Positions 1 to 12,316 of a stretch of DNA of 64,000 bases are shown here, one piece after another. Numbering within the stretch: the first letter of the stretch is position 1; each line of letters opens with the position of its first letter. The translations under genes and the position numbers were made by a program. The notes beneath the pieces were generated by a model. That model saw nothing but the letters and a program-made list of their open reading frames with translations. It did no database searches and was not told the origin of the DNA. Source of the stretch: Epiperipatus broadwayi (lineage: Eukaryota; Onychophora; Udeonychophora; Euonychophora; Peripatidae); NCBI GenBank assembly GCA_028023455.1, contig JAQFVV010006199.1, positions 2,544,001 to 2,608,000 on the forward strand, in the 5' to 3' direction.

Positions 1-1613
1 TAGAAATAGATTATGGATAAGTTTAGCAAATTTGCGAATGGATAAAGCTTTAGTGGATATTATTAAAAAATTATATGAAAATAATTACTATATATATATC
101 AATTAGGGGATGTGAATCAGTTAAAGTTAAAAATGGGGTTGGACTAAGGCAAGAATGCCCTATGTTAATTATTTTGTTTTTGTTGTATTTGAGTGAAATG
201 GAGAGAGCAATGGAAAGGCTAGGAAGAGGGATAGAGATACCATTAATAGGTGGCAAGGGAGTATATATTTTGTCAGGTCTTTTTTTTGTGGATGATGTTT
301 TTTTGTGTGCAGAAAGAAAAGAAGACATGGAAGTTATGCTGAGGACATGCGCAAGGGTGGGTAAAGAGATGGGGATTAAATTTAGTGAAGAAAAATCAAA
401 TATAATGATGGTTAATACTGGCGAAAGAGAAGACAAAAGAATTTTTATTGGAGGATATAAAATTTAAGTGTAGTGAATAGATATAGTTATTTGGGAATCA
501 TCTTGAGTAATCAGAAAAATTGTTTGGATGAATGGGAGAAAAAAATTGATAAATGAAGCAAAGAAAAGAAAGGGATTGATAAAGAAATTAAGTGTTTTCG
601 TATAATAAATATGATGTAGCTAGAATTGTATGGAAGGGAATGCCAGTAGCAGGGTTAACATATGGGAATGATACGTTATGTGTTAGTAAAGGGGTATTAT
701 ATTACTTAGAAAAAGTACAAAGTGAAGTAGGAAGACATGCATTGGATGCAGAGGTGTGGACAGTAAAGGAGGCAATGCAAGGAGAAATGGGGTGGTCAAG
801 TTTTTATATAAGAGATGCAAAATGAAAATGTTTGGTAGATTGCAGTTTATGGATAATAAAAGAATAGTCAAAATTGTATTTAATTGGGTTATGAGTAAAA
901 GGCAGGCAACAAAATGGATGAGAAAGGTAAGGTGGTATGCAAAAGATTTGGATAAAGAATTTATATCAGCATACTTGTACAAGAAGTGGAATGATTGTGT
1001 TAGAAGGATTGTTGAGTGTTATAGTGGTAAGGAATGGGATAGAAGAATAGATGCTAAAGAATAGGGAGTTGGTGAGATGGAGAACTAGTATGGGCAGTAA
1101 AAAGAGTTTAAATATATATAGAAGTAAATGGAACATTGGGTGCGAGTAAATTTATGATAATAGCAAGGAAAGTAGTTTACTGTTTAAGGCCCGAACGTGA
1201 TCCTTAGCAACAAGGGAATATACACATAAATGGAAAAATATGGTCATTTATTCTGCAAGTTGTGAAAGGAAGGCATAGAAAATATTAGGCATCTGTTGAT
1301 TCAATGTAAATGCTTGAAGGCAGAAAGGGTACATATAATGAAGTTATGGAAGACAAAATATAAACAAAGTGATTATACAGAAAGTGGGTTATTGGTTTTT
1401 ATGTTGGGTTTGGGAACAGATAAGAGGGATTTAGATATGAAGACCATGGAGTTGACAAAGATTATGTTGTGGAAATGGGATGGAGCAGATTATGAGAAAA
1501 CTTAGGGTGGGAAATGGAAAGGGAAGGTAAAATGGCTAACAGATTTCTCTGGTCATAGTTGCTGAGAGATTCCTAACTCCATATAAGGAGAAGTCACAGT
1601 GCATCACATCACA
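1..1613 (+). mobile_element. CR1-like LINE copy A1, 3' part (RT to tail), decayed
   Basis: This is the 3' half of a non-LTR retrotransposon reading left to right and cut by the window edge. Around 75-467 one frame encodes the RT palm: a GLRQ-type motif, then a FVDDV active-site box (FADD is usual), then SEEKS and an NTGERE segment. After frameshifts, 592-825 and 756-1064 carry the thumb/connection region (SYNKYDVARIVWKG, then SRLQFMDNKRI-like). Positions 1230-1500 carry the C-terminal CCHC-like tail (CKLC...HLLI.CKCL pattern, one Cys region broken). The element ends in a CATCACATCACA tail at about 1598-1612. The same protein is found in the copies at 1614-3905 and 56.7-60.26 kb, so the reading is supported by comparison inside the window. 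I infer the CR1-like clade from ORF1 of the 56.7-kb copy and from the microsatellite-like tail. Confidence 0.85.
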
Positions 1614-3905
1614 TTGTTGGAGGATATTAATAAAAGTAGAAGAGATGGGAGTAAAAAATTTTGCAAATACATTAAAAGAAGGAATGTCAGGGAGAGAGAA
1701 AGAGTATTACTAGATGATGAGGAAATAGAAGTAGCTCTAGAGAAGAATTAGAGACAATTTTAAACAAGTATGTAATGGATATAGAAAAGACATTAGATGT
1801 GAAGGACAGAGTGATAACAAACATGAAAGCATATAGTAATGGAAATATTAGGTTTACAGAAAATGAATTGAATGAGGCAGGGAAGAAATTGAAAACTGCA
1901 AAGGCAAGAGATTTAGATGGATAGGCAGCACAGACGTTGATGAATTTAGGAAATAGGGCAAAATTAAACCCATTATCAGATTTTAATAAGATGGCACAGA
2001 AGAGATAATTTCCAGATAGTTGGAATAATACAAGAGTAGGGCTGCTATTTAAAGGAAAGGTTAAGGATCATAGAAAGTTAGCAGTAGTGTCAGTGTTATA
2101 TATAAAGTTTTCACATATATGGTAACGGAAAAGTCACAAAAAAGATGGAAGAAAATAATATAGTGGGAGAAATGCAAGGAGGTTTTCAATCGGGTAGACA
2201 TAAAGGAGGTAGTTTATTTGTATTTATACAACTTATAGATATGAGTAGAAATACAGGTAGACAGTTATATATAGTTTTTATATATAGAGAAAAGACATAT
2301 GATAGAGCAAATAGGAATAAATTATGGGTAAGTTTAGTAAATTTGGGAATGGATGGAGCTTTTGTGAATCTTAAGAGATTGTATGAAAATAATTAATATA
2401 CGTATCAATTAGAAAATAAAGAATCGGTTAAAGTTAAAGATGGGTGAGACTGAGGCAAGGATGACTATGTTATCTATTTTGTTTTTGTGATTTGAGAGAA
2501 ATAGAGAGAGTAATAGAAAGACTAGGAAGAGAGTTAGAGATACCATTAAAAGATAGCAAAGGAGTATATACATTATCAGGTCTTTTATTTGCAAATGATG
2601 TCTTCTTGTGCACAGAAAGTAGGGAAGATATGGAACTTATGTTGAAGATATGTACAAGAATAGTTAAAGAGATGAGGATTAAATTTAGTGAAGAAAAATC
2701 AAAAGTAATTATGATAAATACTGGGGAAAGAGAAGAGAAATTTATATTTGGGGATATAAAGTTAAGTGTGGTGATTAGGTGTAACTATTTGGGAATTGTC
2801 TTAAATAACCAGAGAAATTGCTGATAAGTTGGAGAAAAAAATTGATAAACAAAACAAAGAAAAGAAAGGGACTGATAAAGAAATTGACAGTATTTTCATA
2901 TAATAAATATGATGTAGCTAGAATTGTATGGAAGGGAGTGGCAGTAGCAGGGTTAACATATGTTAAAAATGTCTTATGTGTTAGTAAAGGAGCATTAGAT
3001 TATTTAGAAAAAGTACAAAGAGAAGAAGGAAGACATGCATTAGATGCAGATATGTGGATGGCAAAGGAGGCAATTCAAGGAAAAATGGGATAATCAAGTT
3101 TTTATATGAGAGATGCAAAAAGCAAAATTAAAATGTTCAGTAGATTGCAATTTATGGATAATAAGAGAATAGCCAAAATAGTATTTAATTGGGTTATAAG
3201 TAAAGGACAGGCAACAAGATGGTTGAGAAAGGTAGTATGGTATGCAGAAGATTTGGATAAAGAATTTGTCAGTATACTTATATAAAAGGTGACATGATTG
3301 TATTAGGAGAATTGTTGAGGGTTATAGTAACAAGGAATGGGATAGAAGAATAGATGCATTAATAAAAAATAAAAAGTTGGAGAGATGGAGAACTAGTATG
3401 GAGAGTAAAAAGAGTTTAAATATATATAGAAGTAAACAATATTGGGTTTGAGTTAATTTATGATAATAGCAAGGAAAGTAGTTTACTGTTTGAGGCTCGA
3501 ACTAGATCTTTAGCAACAAGGGAATATACACATAAATGGAAAAACTTGGGTGATTTAGTCTGCAAGTTATGTAAGAAAGACATCTATTAATTGAATGTAA
3601 AAGCCTGCAAGCAGAAAGGATACAAATAATGAAGTTGTGCGGGTCTAAATATAAACAATTTGAATATACAGAAAGTGAGTTCTTGGTTTTATGCTGGGTT
3701 TGGGGAAAGATAAGGGGGATTTAGATATAAAGGCCATGGAATTGATAAAGATTATGTTATGGAAATAGGATGGACAGGATAGAGAAGAATATGGGAAAAT
3801 CTTAGTGGGGGGGAGAATGGAAAGAGAAGGTAAGGTGGCTAACAGGTTTCTCTAGGCATAGTAGCAGAGATATTCCTGACTCACAATGCATCATATCACA
3901 TCACT
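1614..3905 (+). mobile_element. CR1-like LINE copy A2, 5'-truncated, head-to-tail with A1
   Basis: This second copy of the same LINE begins directly at the tail of copy A1. It enters the element at the linker upstream of the RT (LLEDINKS-like, 1614-1740), which matches 57.68 kb of the right-hand copy. RT fingers lie around 2145-2396 (GGFQSGRHKGGS, YDRANRNKLWVSLVNLGMDG). The palm is at 2492-2824, where the active-site box reads FANDV, so one catalytic Asp is lost. The thumb is at 2818-3093. Stops and frameshifts break it throughout. It ends at another CATCATATCACATCA tail near 3886-3905. It is not expected to be active. I place the 5' boundary by homology, within about 10 bases. Confidence 0.85.
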
Positions 3906-6249
3906 GTTTATAATTTGTTAATGAGGATATTCATTACCAGTTCCTACCACTGCTATCACATTATATATAATTATTATTGCCACTAGATTAGGGAGAGTAG
4001 AGATTTTTTACAAAATAAACAATTGGCAAGGCAGACATCACTAAACAAAATGCCAGAAAAATTTAACAATTAACAACAATATTTATTAACAATTACATAA
4101 CAAGCTTACATTAATGGTAATGTTTAAATACTGGAGATATAATAAATTTATGGCTTAAATGACTATTATTCCTTTTAAAGTAACTAAGTAATGTTTTTGA
4201 CATCTGATAGTTTATTATATTATTCTACTCAGTGTTAATCTTAATAATAATTCAATTTTGCAGGGACTTACCAACTTCTAGATGTGCTCCTATATATATA
4301 TTTATTATAATATTAATACAATCAAAAATTGGCGGGTTTAATTACTAGACCTGCTCACACATGCTGACATTACTAAACAAACTTCATATGCGATGCACAG
4401 GATCTTAACAAGAAAAGAAATGTATGAATAGCAATAATCAATAGGGCTATATGGGAAGATTTAAGGCATTTTACCCAATGCAAAATAACCCAATAAGGAT
4501 GGCAGACTTCAAGCAATACATAAACCACAGATTTGAACACACTAACATCTAAAAAATAAGCATTAGAAGGAAATGTCATATAACTGATGCAAAATATCAA
4601 ATCTACCTATATATAGTGGTAAGCAGAGGAATAAATCAAAACAGCCAAACATCTAAATAAAACTTTGCATGGTATATATAAGGGATCATTTTATATATGC
4701 ATGCACACATAAGCATACTATCTCTTTCTTTCAAAAAAAAAAATACTAACAAATTAAATAATTCAACAATTTATATATAAAAAGCATATACACCCATTTA
4801 TAGATCAAGTATAAATAGTAATGAATATTTTAAGTGTTTCAAGGCATTATTAATTATATCAAACTAGGTACTATAAAATAATAAAAAGAAATCAATATAG
4901 ATTTTTTTTTTTCAACTTACACAAACTTGCTTCATGTTTCTTTTAAAATTTTTATGAGGGAAAAAACAATTAAGTTTAGAAAAACTATTAAGGCCTATTG
5001 AAATTAATTATCAACTGCCAATTACAAAAGAGTTTTAAATAAAACATTACTGAGTAATAATACTAAAATAATTTATATGAAAGATATAAAAAGAAAGAAA
5101 AAATTATAAAAATCCGTAAAAACAGGAATATTAATTTACACCCTTATGTATATTGTTGGCTTACTGTTTACATCAAAAGAATAGTTCATGCAAAGGTTTT
5201 ACCTTAAATGCATAGTGATGTGGGTATGAGGCTATTACTTTCAGTACAGATGGAGTATATAAATGCATATGTATGCATACATGTCCTTGTTCAGATATTG
5301 AAGTTTGTCTCAGAACTGCTTCATTGGTAAGGAGAAATACATCTCTTCTACCGTCTCTTCAATGGTAGTAGCTGAATTGGCTGATGTTGGTCAGTTATCA
5401 GACCAGTTTAACATGCTATGGCTGTAGGTTCATGCTGGAGAGTGGAGTTCGTTTCTGGTGCTTTAGCATCACATATTTTTAAACACAATGGAACAAGTTC
5501 TGTGTTCATTATCAAGCCAGGCGCAGGTAAATACAGCAGATTCACTGTTGAAACTATACTGGCTCAAAATGCAGAATGAGTTAAGTAAATAGAATTCAAT
5601 ACTGGATCAGGAATGAGCAAGCCGAAAGTCAGTGGTAAATATGCAGAATAAAATATAAGTATTAGCTAGTTTTTTTATAAACCTCAAGTTTATGGTTTTT
5701 TCCACTCAAGAATTTCAGGAATTTTTACTAATTAGTAAGCCCAGTGATTAATAATTTTGAACCAAGATAAGCCAGCATTTTTAATTAAGAAATTCACCAA
5801 ATTTATAATTACATTAGAATCTGAAATTTTAAAGATAGCACCTGAAGTCAGAATAATATTTAATGAAGGAAAAAATAGATTTTGTTAAAAGTTTAATATA
5901 ATGGATGGATTAATAATTGATAAAGGTTTTTTACGATTAAGCATTGTTTCTAAAATATAATAAAAAAAATCTTTACAAATTGATAACAAACTTGACCACA
6001 AAGTTCACATTAAAAAAAATTTTTTTTTACAATTCAATAAACCGAGCCGACATTATAAACATATTTTTTTAATGTGTGCACATATATATATAAAACACTG
6101 CATCTAATAAATAACACAACTTAAAACTGTGCCAACATACAACTTTGCACTTAAAATAAATGTCGGCATGGTAAGCTCCATTTTAATATGTATTATTTTG
6201 TTTAAAATGAATAAACTTGTGTTTAAGTTTTATTTGCTTTAATGTTTAT
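3906..6249. other. Intronic/upstream spacer, no recognised gene
   Basis: AT-rich non-coding sequence with no exon-like ORF. A less AT-rich patch at about 5140-5620 contains near-repeats (CATCTCTTC and TCTCTTCAATGG-like words) and may be an unidentified old repeat. I found no N-terminal SH2 exon here, although that domain must lie upstream of 12154, either in this stretch unrecognised or outside the window. Confidence 0.5.
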
Positions 6250-7400
6250 TTATTCTAAATTTATTGATGCGACCTGGATAGAGTATATCTAGAGAGTGCA
6301 GCAGATTAACACAGTTGACAATAGAAGAATCTTTAAAGAAGTATACCAGCACATCAATTAGAAAGTCAAAAAGAACTCTTAACCTTCATTGTTATCTTTA
6401 AAAAGAATATTATGGCTGAACTTCTATATGAAAAATGGCATTAAAGAATAATTCTATAACTGCATTTGATGTAAATAATGCAGCAGGTTGGTACCTTTAT
6501 GCAGAACATTTAGGGAGATATGTGTTAATGAATAGCATGTACGATGACAAGTTAAACGAAGCAAAGCTTATGCAGGATTGGCAAGGAAAGAGATCCTGCA
6601 AGTGAACTGACTCTTTGAATTGAAATCTCCCAAAGGAGTACCAAATCTGGAATTAAAAGACAAATTGAGCATGTATTTTAAACCTGTGACATTGAAATTG
6701 GTGGTATGCTTAAGATTTAGAAATGGGAGTCAAGCACTATGCGAGAAATAGCAAGATTACGACACAGTTTTAAAAACATTAGCTGAAAAGTAACATTAAT
6801 GCTAAGCTAGATGACATGCTTCTTGATGAACTCTTATGGAGAATGACCAGCAATAAGCTAAGACAAGTTTTTCTGAATGAGCTGGAATTGATGTATAAAC
6901 ATGCAGTTGAGAAAGGCATAGCCCATGAATTAGTTGTGGAAAACATTGCGGAATTTTAAAACATTAGAGTTGCGTCAATATTTTCAATGGTGGTAAACAA
7001 AACAGAAGTTGAAACTTCAAACTGTTGAAGTCCAAATGGGTCTTGTGAATATTATTGTTGTGAAGAAAAAGGTCATTTGAAGAAAAGTTGCTGATTTAAA
7101 AATGAAAGATGTCATGCTTGCGGCATAACTGGACAGTTATTATATGCTTGTTGCAATAAAGACAAAAGTAGTAAAATGGGTTTACATTCTGACTCTAAAT
7201 CATGGGGAGAAAGGGTCAAGAAAAAACTGACATTAAAAAATAAATGAAGTGGATAACAATCATATTTTACTGGATGTACATATATACGAGCAAAAAATTA
7301 TTTCGAAGATAGATAGCAGTGAAGGATTGTTATTAATATCAGACAATGATTGGACATAAGTAGTTTGGAAGTGTAAAAAGAATGTTACACTTGAGAAAAC
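6250..7400 (+). pseudogene. Ty3/gypsy-type gag-protease remnant
   Basis: Broken frames read as a retroelement Gag followed by a protease start. At about 6790-6960 the translation runs KLDDMLLDELLWRMTSNKLR and continues with a segment containing AVEKGIAHELVVENIAEF, which is typical of the C-terminal part of Ty3/gypsy Gag. Around 7040-7160 there are two decayed CCHC knuckles: the first keeps CEEKGHLKKSC, and the second reads CHACGITGQLLYAC with Gln in place of His. At 7260-7370 an LLDVHIYEQKI segment precedes IDSSEG, a damaged version of the DTG/DSG protease box. Stops and frameshifts are frequent and I see no LTRs next to it. The same Gag-PR order occurs in the LTR element at 51.93-55.73 kb. 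Confidence 0.7.
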
Positions 7401-7799
7401 TCATATGTCGAAAAGTTATTATTTAATATTTATTATAAAATATGACACTATTTTATCCCATTATAATTGATTGTGCCATATCTTACAACAATATTAATTT
7501 CATTATGATTCAACATGTTTAACAAATTTAAATTTATTTTTTGTAGAAATTTAAGAATAAATGGTCCACTCTATACTTTAGTTTCCTAAACATAGTATGT
7601 TAGATTTGTTAAATTATTTCTCGGCCAAATGGAGCTTGGTCATCTTAGCTCTGTACAAAGTTAGTTAATTTATTTATATATGTTTGCATAACTAATTATT
7701 TTATTTATGTGCTACTTTATAAATGTATAATTGGTAGTCAGATTTATGTATTTATTATTATTACAAAATAGCAGGATAAATTTTATAAGATCCTTTAAA

Positions 7800-10300
7800 A
7801 AAGATTAGCTGGAAACACTAGGGAAAAGAATGAATTACTACAATCAGCAAGAATTTTAGTTCCCAGAACTGAACAAATTAATTCATTTTACTATTTAATT
7901 CCAAAACCTTTAGATGAAAAAAATTCAATGTTATATAGCTTACTGAAACAAATTGATTTTAAAGTCTAAAGGAAGTGAATATGATAATTTATTATTTTGA
8001 TGGAGAAAATAGTTAATGTCTTAGAAATGAGGATTAAAACTATTCTAAGGATATAATGATTATATATTGGTATTCATGCTAACCAGAAAATATGATTCTA
8101 AAAGAAGTAGAAATCAAATATGAAGAGTTTAAAAAAGAAATTTAAAATAAAGTCAAAAATACAATAGTTGTATAATATTAATAATGGGAATTAAAATACT
8201 ATGATAGATAAAGGAAGGGAAGATAAAAAGTGTTGGAGATTATGGATTACTAAGGTTAAAAATTGAAAGATTGATAGATTTTTGTAGAGAGAATTACATG
8301 GCAATAATTAGTATATAGTGTAAAATCTACAAGAGGAGGATTGTCATATATAATATTTCAGGTAATAAATACAGTCATTATATATTAATTCAAAATAAAT
8401 TTAGTGCCAATGTTAACAAAGCATGTATACACCCGAAAGGTGATATTCAAATCACAATTTAGTAATAGTAGAATTGAAGCTAAATTTTATGATGATGGAA
8501 AAAAAAAAAAAAGGCCATTGATAATTAAAGAGGGACTTAAGAAAAAAATAATTTTTTTCAAAATTTTTTTATGGATAGAAATAATGCAAGATGAATGACA
8601 CAGTTAATTCAAATGAAGTACAAAAAATGTTCAAGAAAAATTTAAAGGAAATCATAATAGAAAAATTTTGAGAAAGTAAAAGAATAATAAAAAAACAAGC
8701 TTGGATTAATAATAAAGATAAATATCAAAGTGTTAAAGAAGATGGGAAATTTTGTGGAAATAAGTAGAAGCATGTATAACTAATTTTAATAGTGAATTGA
8801 AAGATAAAGTTAAATTATTTTGATTAGAAAAGTAATGTAATGAAGTAAATGAATTATATATATGTACAAAGGTTAAATGCTTAATTTATAGTAGAATAAA
8901 ACATTTGGAAGAAGAAAGCAAGTTCATAGAAATAAGCTAATTGAAAGGGGTGAGGGCATTGTATGGGAGCTCAGGTAATGCACCAAATTCAAAATGATAG
9001 GCTAAACACATTAATTCCATTCAATTGACCAAATTGAAAATTTTTTAAAATTTTTTTCTCAGCTCTTGAGTTTATCATTATCACTCAATACTATACCAGA
9101 TTTATACAAGGCAATTAAACAATAATTAATGAGTTGGTCTTGAAAAGATAAATGTATTGAAAGAATATCAAAAATATATGTGATTTATTGATAGGAATAA
9201 TAAAATTTGTGCTGTTTTAATAGGAAAGTGAAATAAAAACAATTAAAATAAATTCTATTATGATAGAAAATAACTATAGTTGAATCATTGAAAACTTCAG
9301 TGAAGTGAGTAAAGTTTGAGAAAATAATTATTTGTAATATAATTTATGGTGGAAGATGACAAGTAGATTTTCGTTTATTAGTTACAGTTCTTTTAAAGAA
9401 AAGATTTGATGCAATAAACACTAATGATTACAACAAACAATAATCTCACATGTATCTAATATTATTGAGAGATATATAAAAAAAGGGAATGAAAGTTAAT
9501 ATTTCTTCTATTTATCTTGAAAAGGATTTAAGAAAGTAAATTAGACTATTTTGTTGTTATTGTTGTTTTTGAAGAAAAAGAAAAGTATAGATAGATTGGA
9601 AGAAGATATAACTATTAGAAAAATGGTATTTGAATCATAAATATTTGTAAGATTAATTAATATTCATATAGAAGAAAAAGATATATAAAAAGAGATACAA
9701 TACAGATGTTGCCAGCCCCTGTTTTAATATTTATTGAAATGAATTTTAAAGTAAGAATTGTTTTGATGAGAATGGAGTTAGCAGTGAATGCAAGAAATCA
9801 TTGAGTCTGTTTTTCTGATGATATGACAGTTTTGTAGATATTGAGAATCAGTTTAAAACAATTTAAAATCTAAAGTAATGGTCAAATGATAAAACTTGTT
9901 AAAGGGTAGAAAGTTAGTGAACAGATTAATGTATTTAAATATTTGTTTATCTAATACTGCAAATAACGAGGAAGATTTTAATATGAAAATTGAAATGGAC
10001 AAATATTTACGCAAAAGCCTGTCAGATGTGTATGTTTTTATGGGTATTTTGAGATGTGAATGGAAAATATAATTTGATTTATAGTGTGTATGTATTGAAG
10101 AGTGCAAGTGAAAAAAGATTATTTTTTAAAGAAATTATGAAGCATTTGGCATATAACTAAAGATGGAAGAATTATGAATGACACATAGGATCTAAAAACT
10201 GTAGAAGATACGAGAGATGAAAAAGAAAAAAAAATGTTTGAATGAAAGATTAGCTATGGTTATTTGAGAAGTAGAATAAAGTAAACATTTTTGCAATTAA
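7800..10300 (+). pseudogene. Decayed LINE with endonuclease and RT remnants
   Basis: Highly eroded non-LTR retrotransposon reading rightwards. The clearest part is 8200-8480. There an endonuclease-like stretch can be pieced together across frames: a GDYGLLRLKIERLIDFCREN-like segment, then MAIIN, then a RRIVIYNISGNKYSHYILIQN-like region equivalent to the family's 'SPDG.YRNQIDYIL' block, then VKHVYTRKVIF. At about 9890-10050 a late segment resembling the LINE 'FKYLG...' region is visible (GRKLVNRLMYLNICLSNTANNEEDFNMKIE, spanning frames). This architecture matches the reverse-strand LINE at 43.9-48.8 kb. Stops are too dense for function. Boundaries are approximate. Confidence 0.5.
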
Positions 10301-12153
10301 TTAATAAATAATAATTAAATGATTTATTCCTCTAGAAGTGATTGTGCAGCATCATGATCCATGGACCTTAAGCTCTAGAATCGGTCATTCTATTACTGAT
10401 AATGATAATGGAATATTTGCTTCCACCTTTATAATATAACTACAACATAATTGAAACATGTTTGCTTTCAGTTTTAGATCTGATATCTGAGCAGTATCAG
10501 AAACAATTTGGAACTCATAATCTTTTTATAGATTAAGTGCTAAGCATGAAATCATGGTAACTATGATTAATCAAAAAAATATAAATGTAACCATTTAAAG
10601 ATAATTCCAAACAACTATTAATTACTAGAGTTTACACCAGATGGCATTATTGTGTGGAAAAAAATTGCTTCTGTTTTAATTAAAGATAACTTTCTTGGCT
10701 ATTATTAACAAGTGATATTTATAATGTTAATAAAAAGATGTGTATATAAATGTTTTGGCATACATGCTTTTATATAACAAGTTTTTTTAAAAAAATAGTC
10801 TTAAAAGATGTTTATATATTACTTATATAATTAATATTTTACTGATACATCTTTTATTAGAGTCAAGATGGAAGAAATTAATTTCTTGTGTATGTTTGTA
10901 TATATGTATATGAAAGTATATATTATTTTTATTTTTCATCTTTATATTCTAGTCTAAAGCTCTTAGTTATTGATCTATTAATTAGTCATAATATGACTAT
11001 TATAAGTTTACATTTAAATATGTTTAGGTATTTGCACAGATATCATTAAAATTTTATCCCCATTCCCCCTTCATTTTTTTTTGTATTACAAATTGTATAT
11101 TCAATCTCCTTGAAATCCTGTATTTGTCAAGCTATTTAAATATTTATAATCATCAAAATTTTTTTTATTCATTTATAAATAAAAATAAAAGAATTACTCA
11201 TACAATATAATTAAACATATGCAAATTTTTTATATAGTTTTTAAAATCTTTAATAAATTTAGAATGATACTCACTGCTATATAATATAAACAACCTGTTA
11301 CTTTCATATGATGTTTGAACAACAGCAGAGTTTTGTCAGACATGCTATAATTTCAAATACAGGTTATATTTTATTTTTAAAGGGTGAAGATGTTTTATAT
11401 TCATCACAATTTGTAAATTGCATTTAAACCTTTCATTTTTACTATTAAACAGTTACCATATAAATTAGAGAAATAACTAGTGTCAATGGTTAAGCAAAAC
11501 TCAAATGCCATAATAATGCAATCTTATTCCTTTATTGATTATACTTTTCATATTGAAATCTGTTATAAATTTTATCACTACTTTAATAGATCTTCATCAT
11601 TAAGATTTTTCTTTTTGATTATTAATTATTTTTTTGTCTTTGTTTTTATTTATTTGTTTAGGTTTATTCATTTAAAATCTGATTAATAATGTTTATATTC
11701 ATTGAATCTATGTAGATTGATATTTGCAAAAGTTGATCACAATTATATTTACTAAAATTATTTTAAACTACACTGAAGAAAACATTAATTCAGATATAGT
11801 TTGATGAATTCCATAGTTAAAGGTTTTTAGATCAAAGGTTAATCTGTCATTTTGATACTTAAAAGTTACATGACTTCCTGAGCAGTAATCATTTGATTAT
11901 TGTTTATTGAAAGAACATTTTATATATAGGAGAATGCTATTCTTATGATTATTAAAAATTAATGACAAGAACATGTATGTTTAAATATTGTGATTTGTTT
12001 AAAAACATTTAACACATTATAATATATATTTCTTAAAAAAAGGAGGGGGGGGGATAATTATTTTTAAAAAATATTTTTATTTTTACAACCATGGATTCAA
12101 TTATATGTATAAATATGTATATGGAATAATTTATTTTATTTATTTATATTTAG
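10301..12153. other. Intron sequence upstream of the first visible exon
   Basis: AT-rich sequence without recognisable genes or repeats. It ends in an acceptor at 12141-12153 (TATTTATATTTAG). A short G-run lies near 12040-12053. Confidence 0.6.
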
Positions 12154-12316
12154 ATGGTTTCATGGACATTTGTCGGGCAAAGAAGCTGAACGTTTGATAT
12201 TAGAAAAAGGTAAAAATGGTAGTTTTCTTGTTCGAGAGAGTCAAAGCAAACCTGGTGACTTTGTTCTTTCTGTTCGGACGGATGATAAAGTAACTCATGT
12301 AATGATTAGGTTTCAG
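12154..12316 (+). CDS. PTPN11: SHP2-type tyrosine phosphatase, exon encoding first half of C-SH2
   Basis: This exon has 163 nt: one base finishing a split codon, then 54 codons ([20 protein letters not shown] through THVMIRFQ). It encodes the start of the second SH2 domain. [12 protein letters not shown] is a near-invariant SHP2/corkscrew signature, and SFLVRES contains the Arg that binds the phosphate of phosphotyrosine in SH2 domains. The borders are TTATATTTAG before and GTAATT after, ending in phase 0. SHP2 is a cytosolic phosphatase acting downstream of receptor tyrosine kinases, with tandem SH2 domains that autoinhibit the catalytic domain. The loop between SVRT and KVTHV is only DD, much shorter than in vertebrate SHP2. 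PTPN6/SHP1 is the alternative, but that split is vertebrate-specific and the residues here read as the single invertebrate orthologue. Confidence 0.96.

Noticed and set aside
71-436. Reverse-strand open frame rich in Leu/Ser opposite the LINE RT
   Set aside because: It is the antisense shadow of the RT palm on the + strand (GLRQ..., FVDD) and has no homology of its own. The same holds for 683-982, 58658-58921 and 56700-57014.
11480-11686. Phe/Tyr-rich open frame upstream of the first exon
   Set aside because: Low-complexity translation of T-rich intron, with no splice borders or family resemblance.
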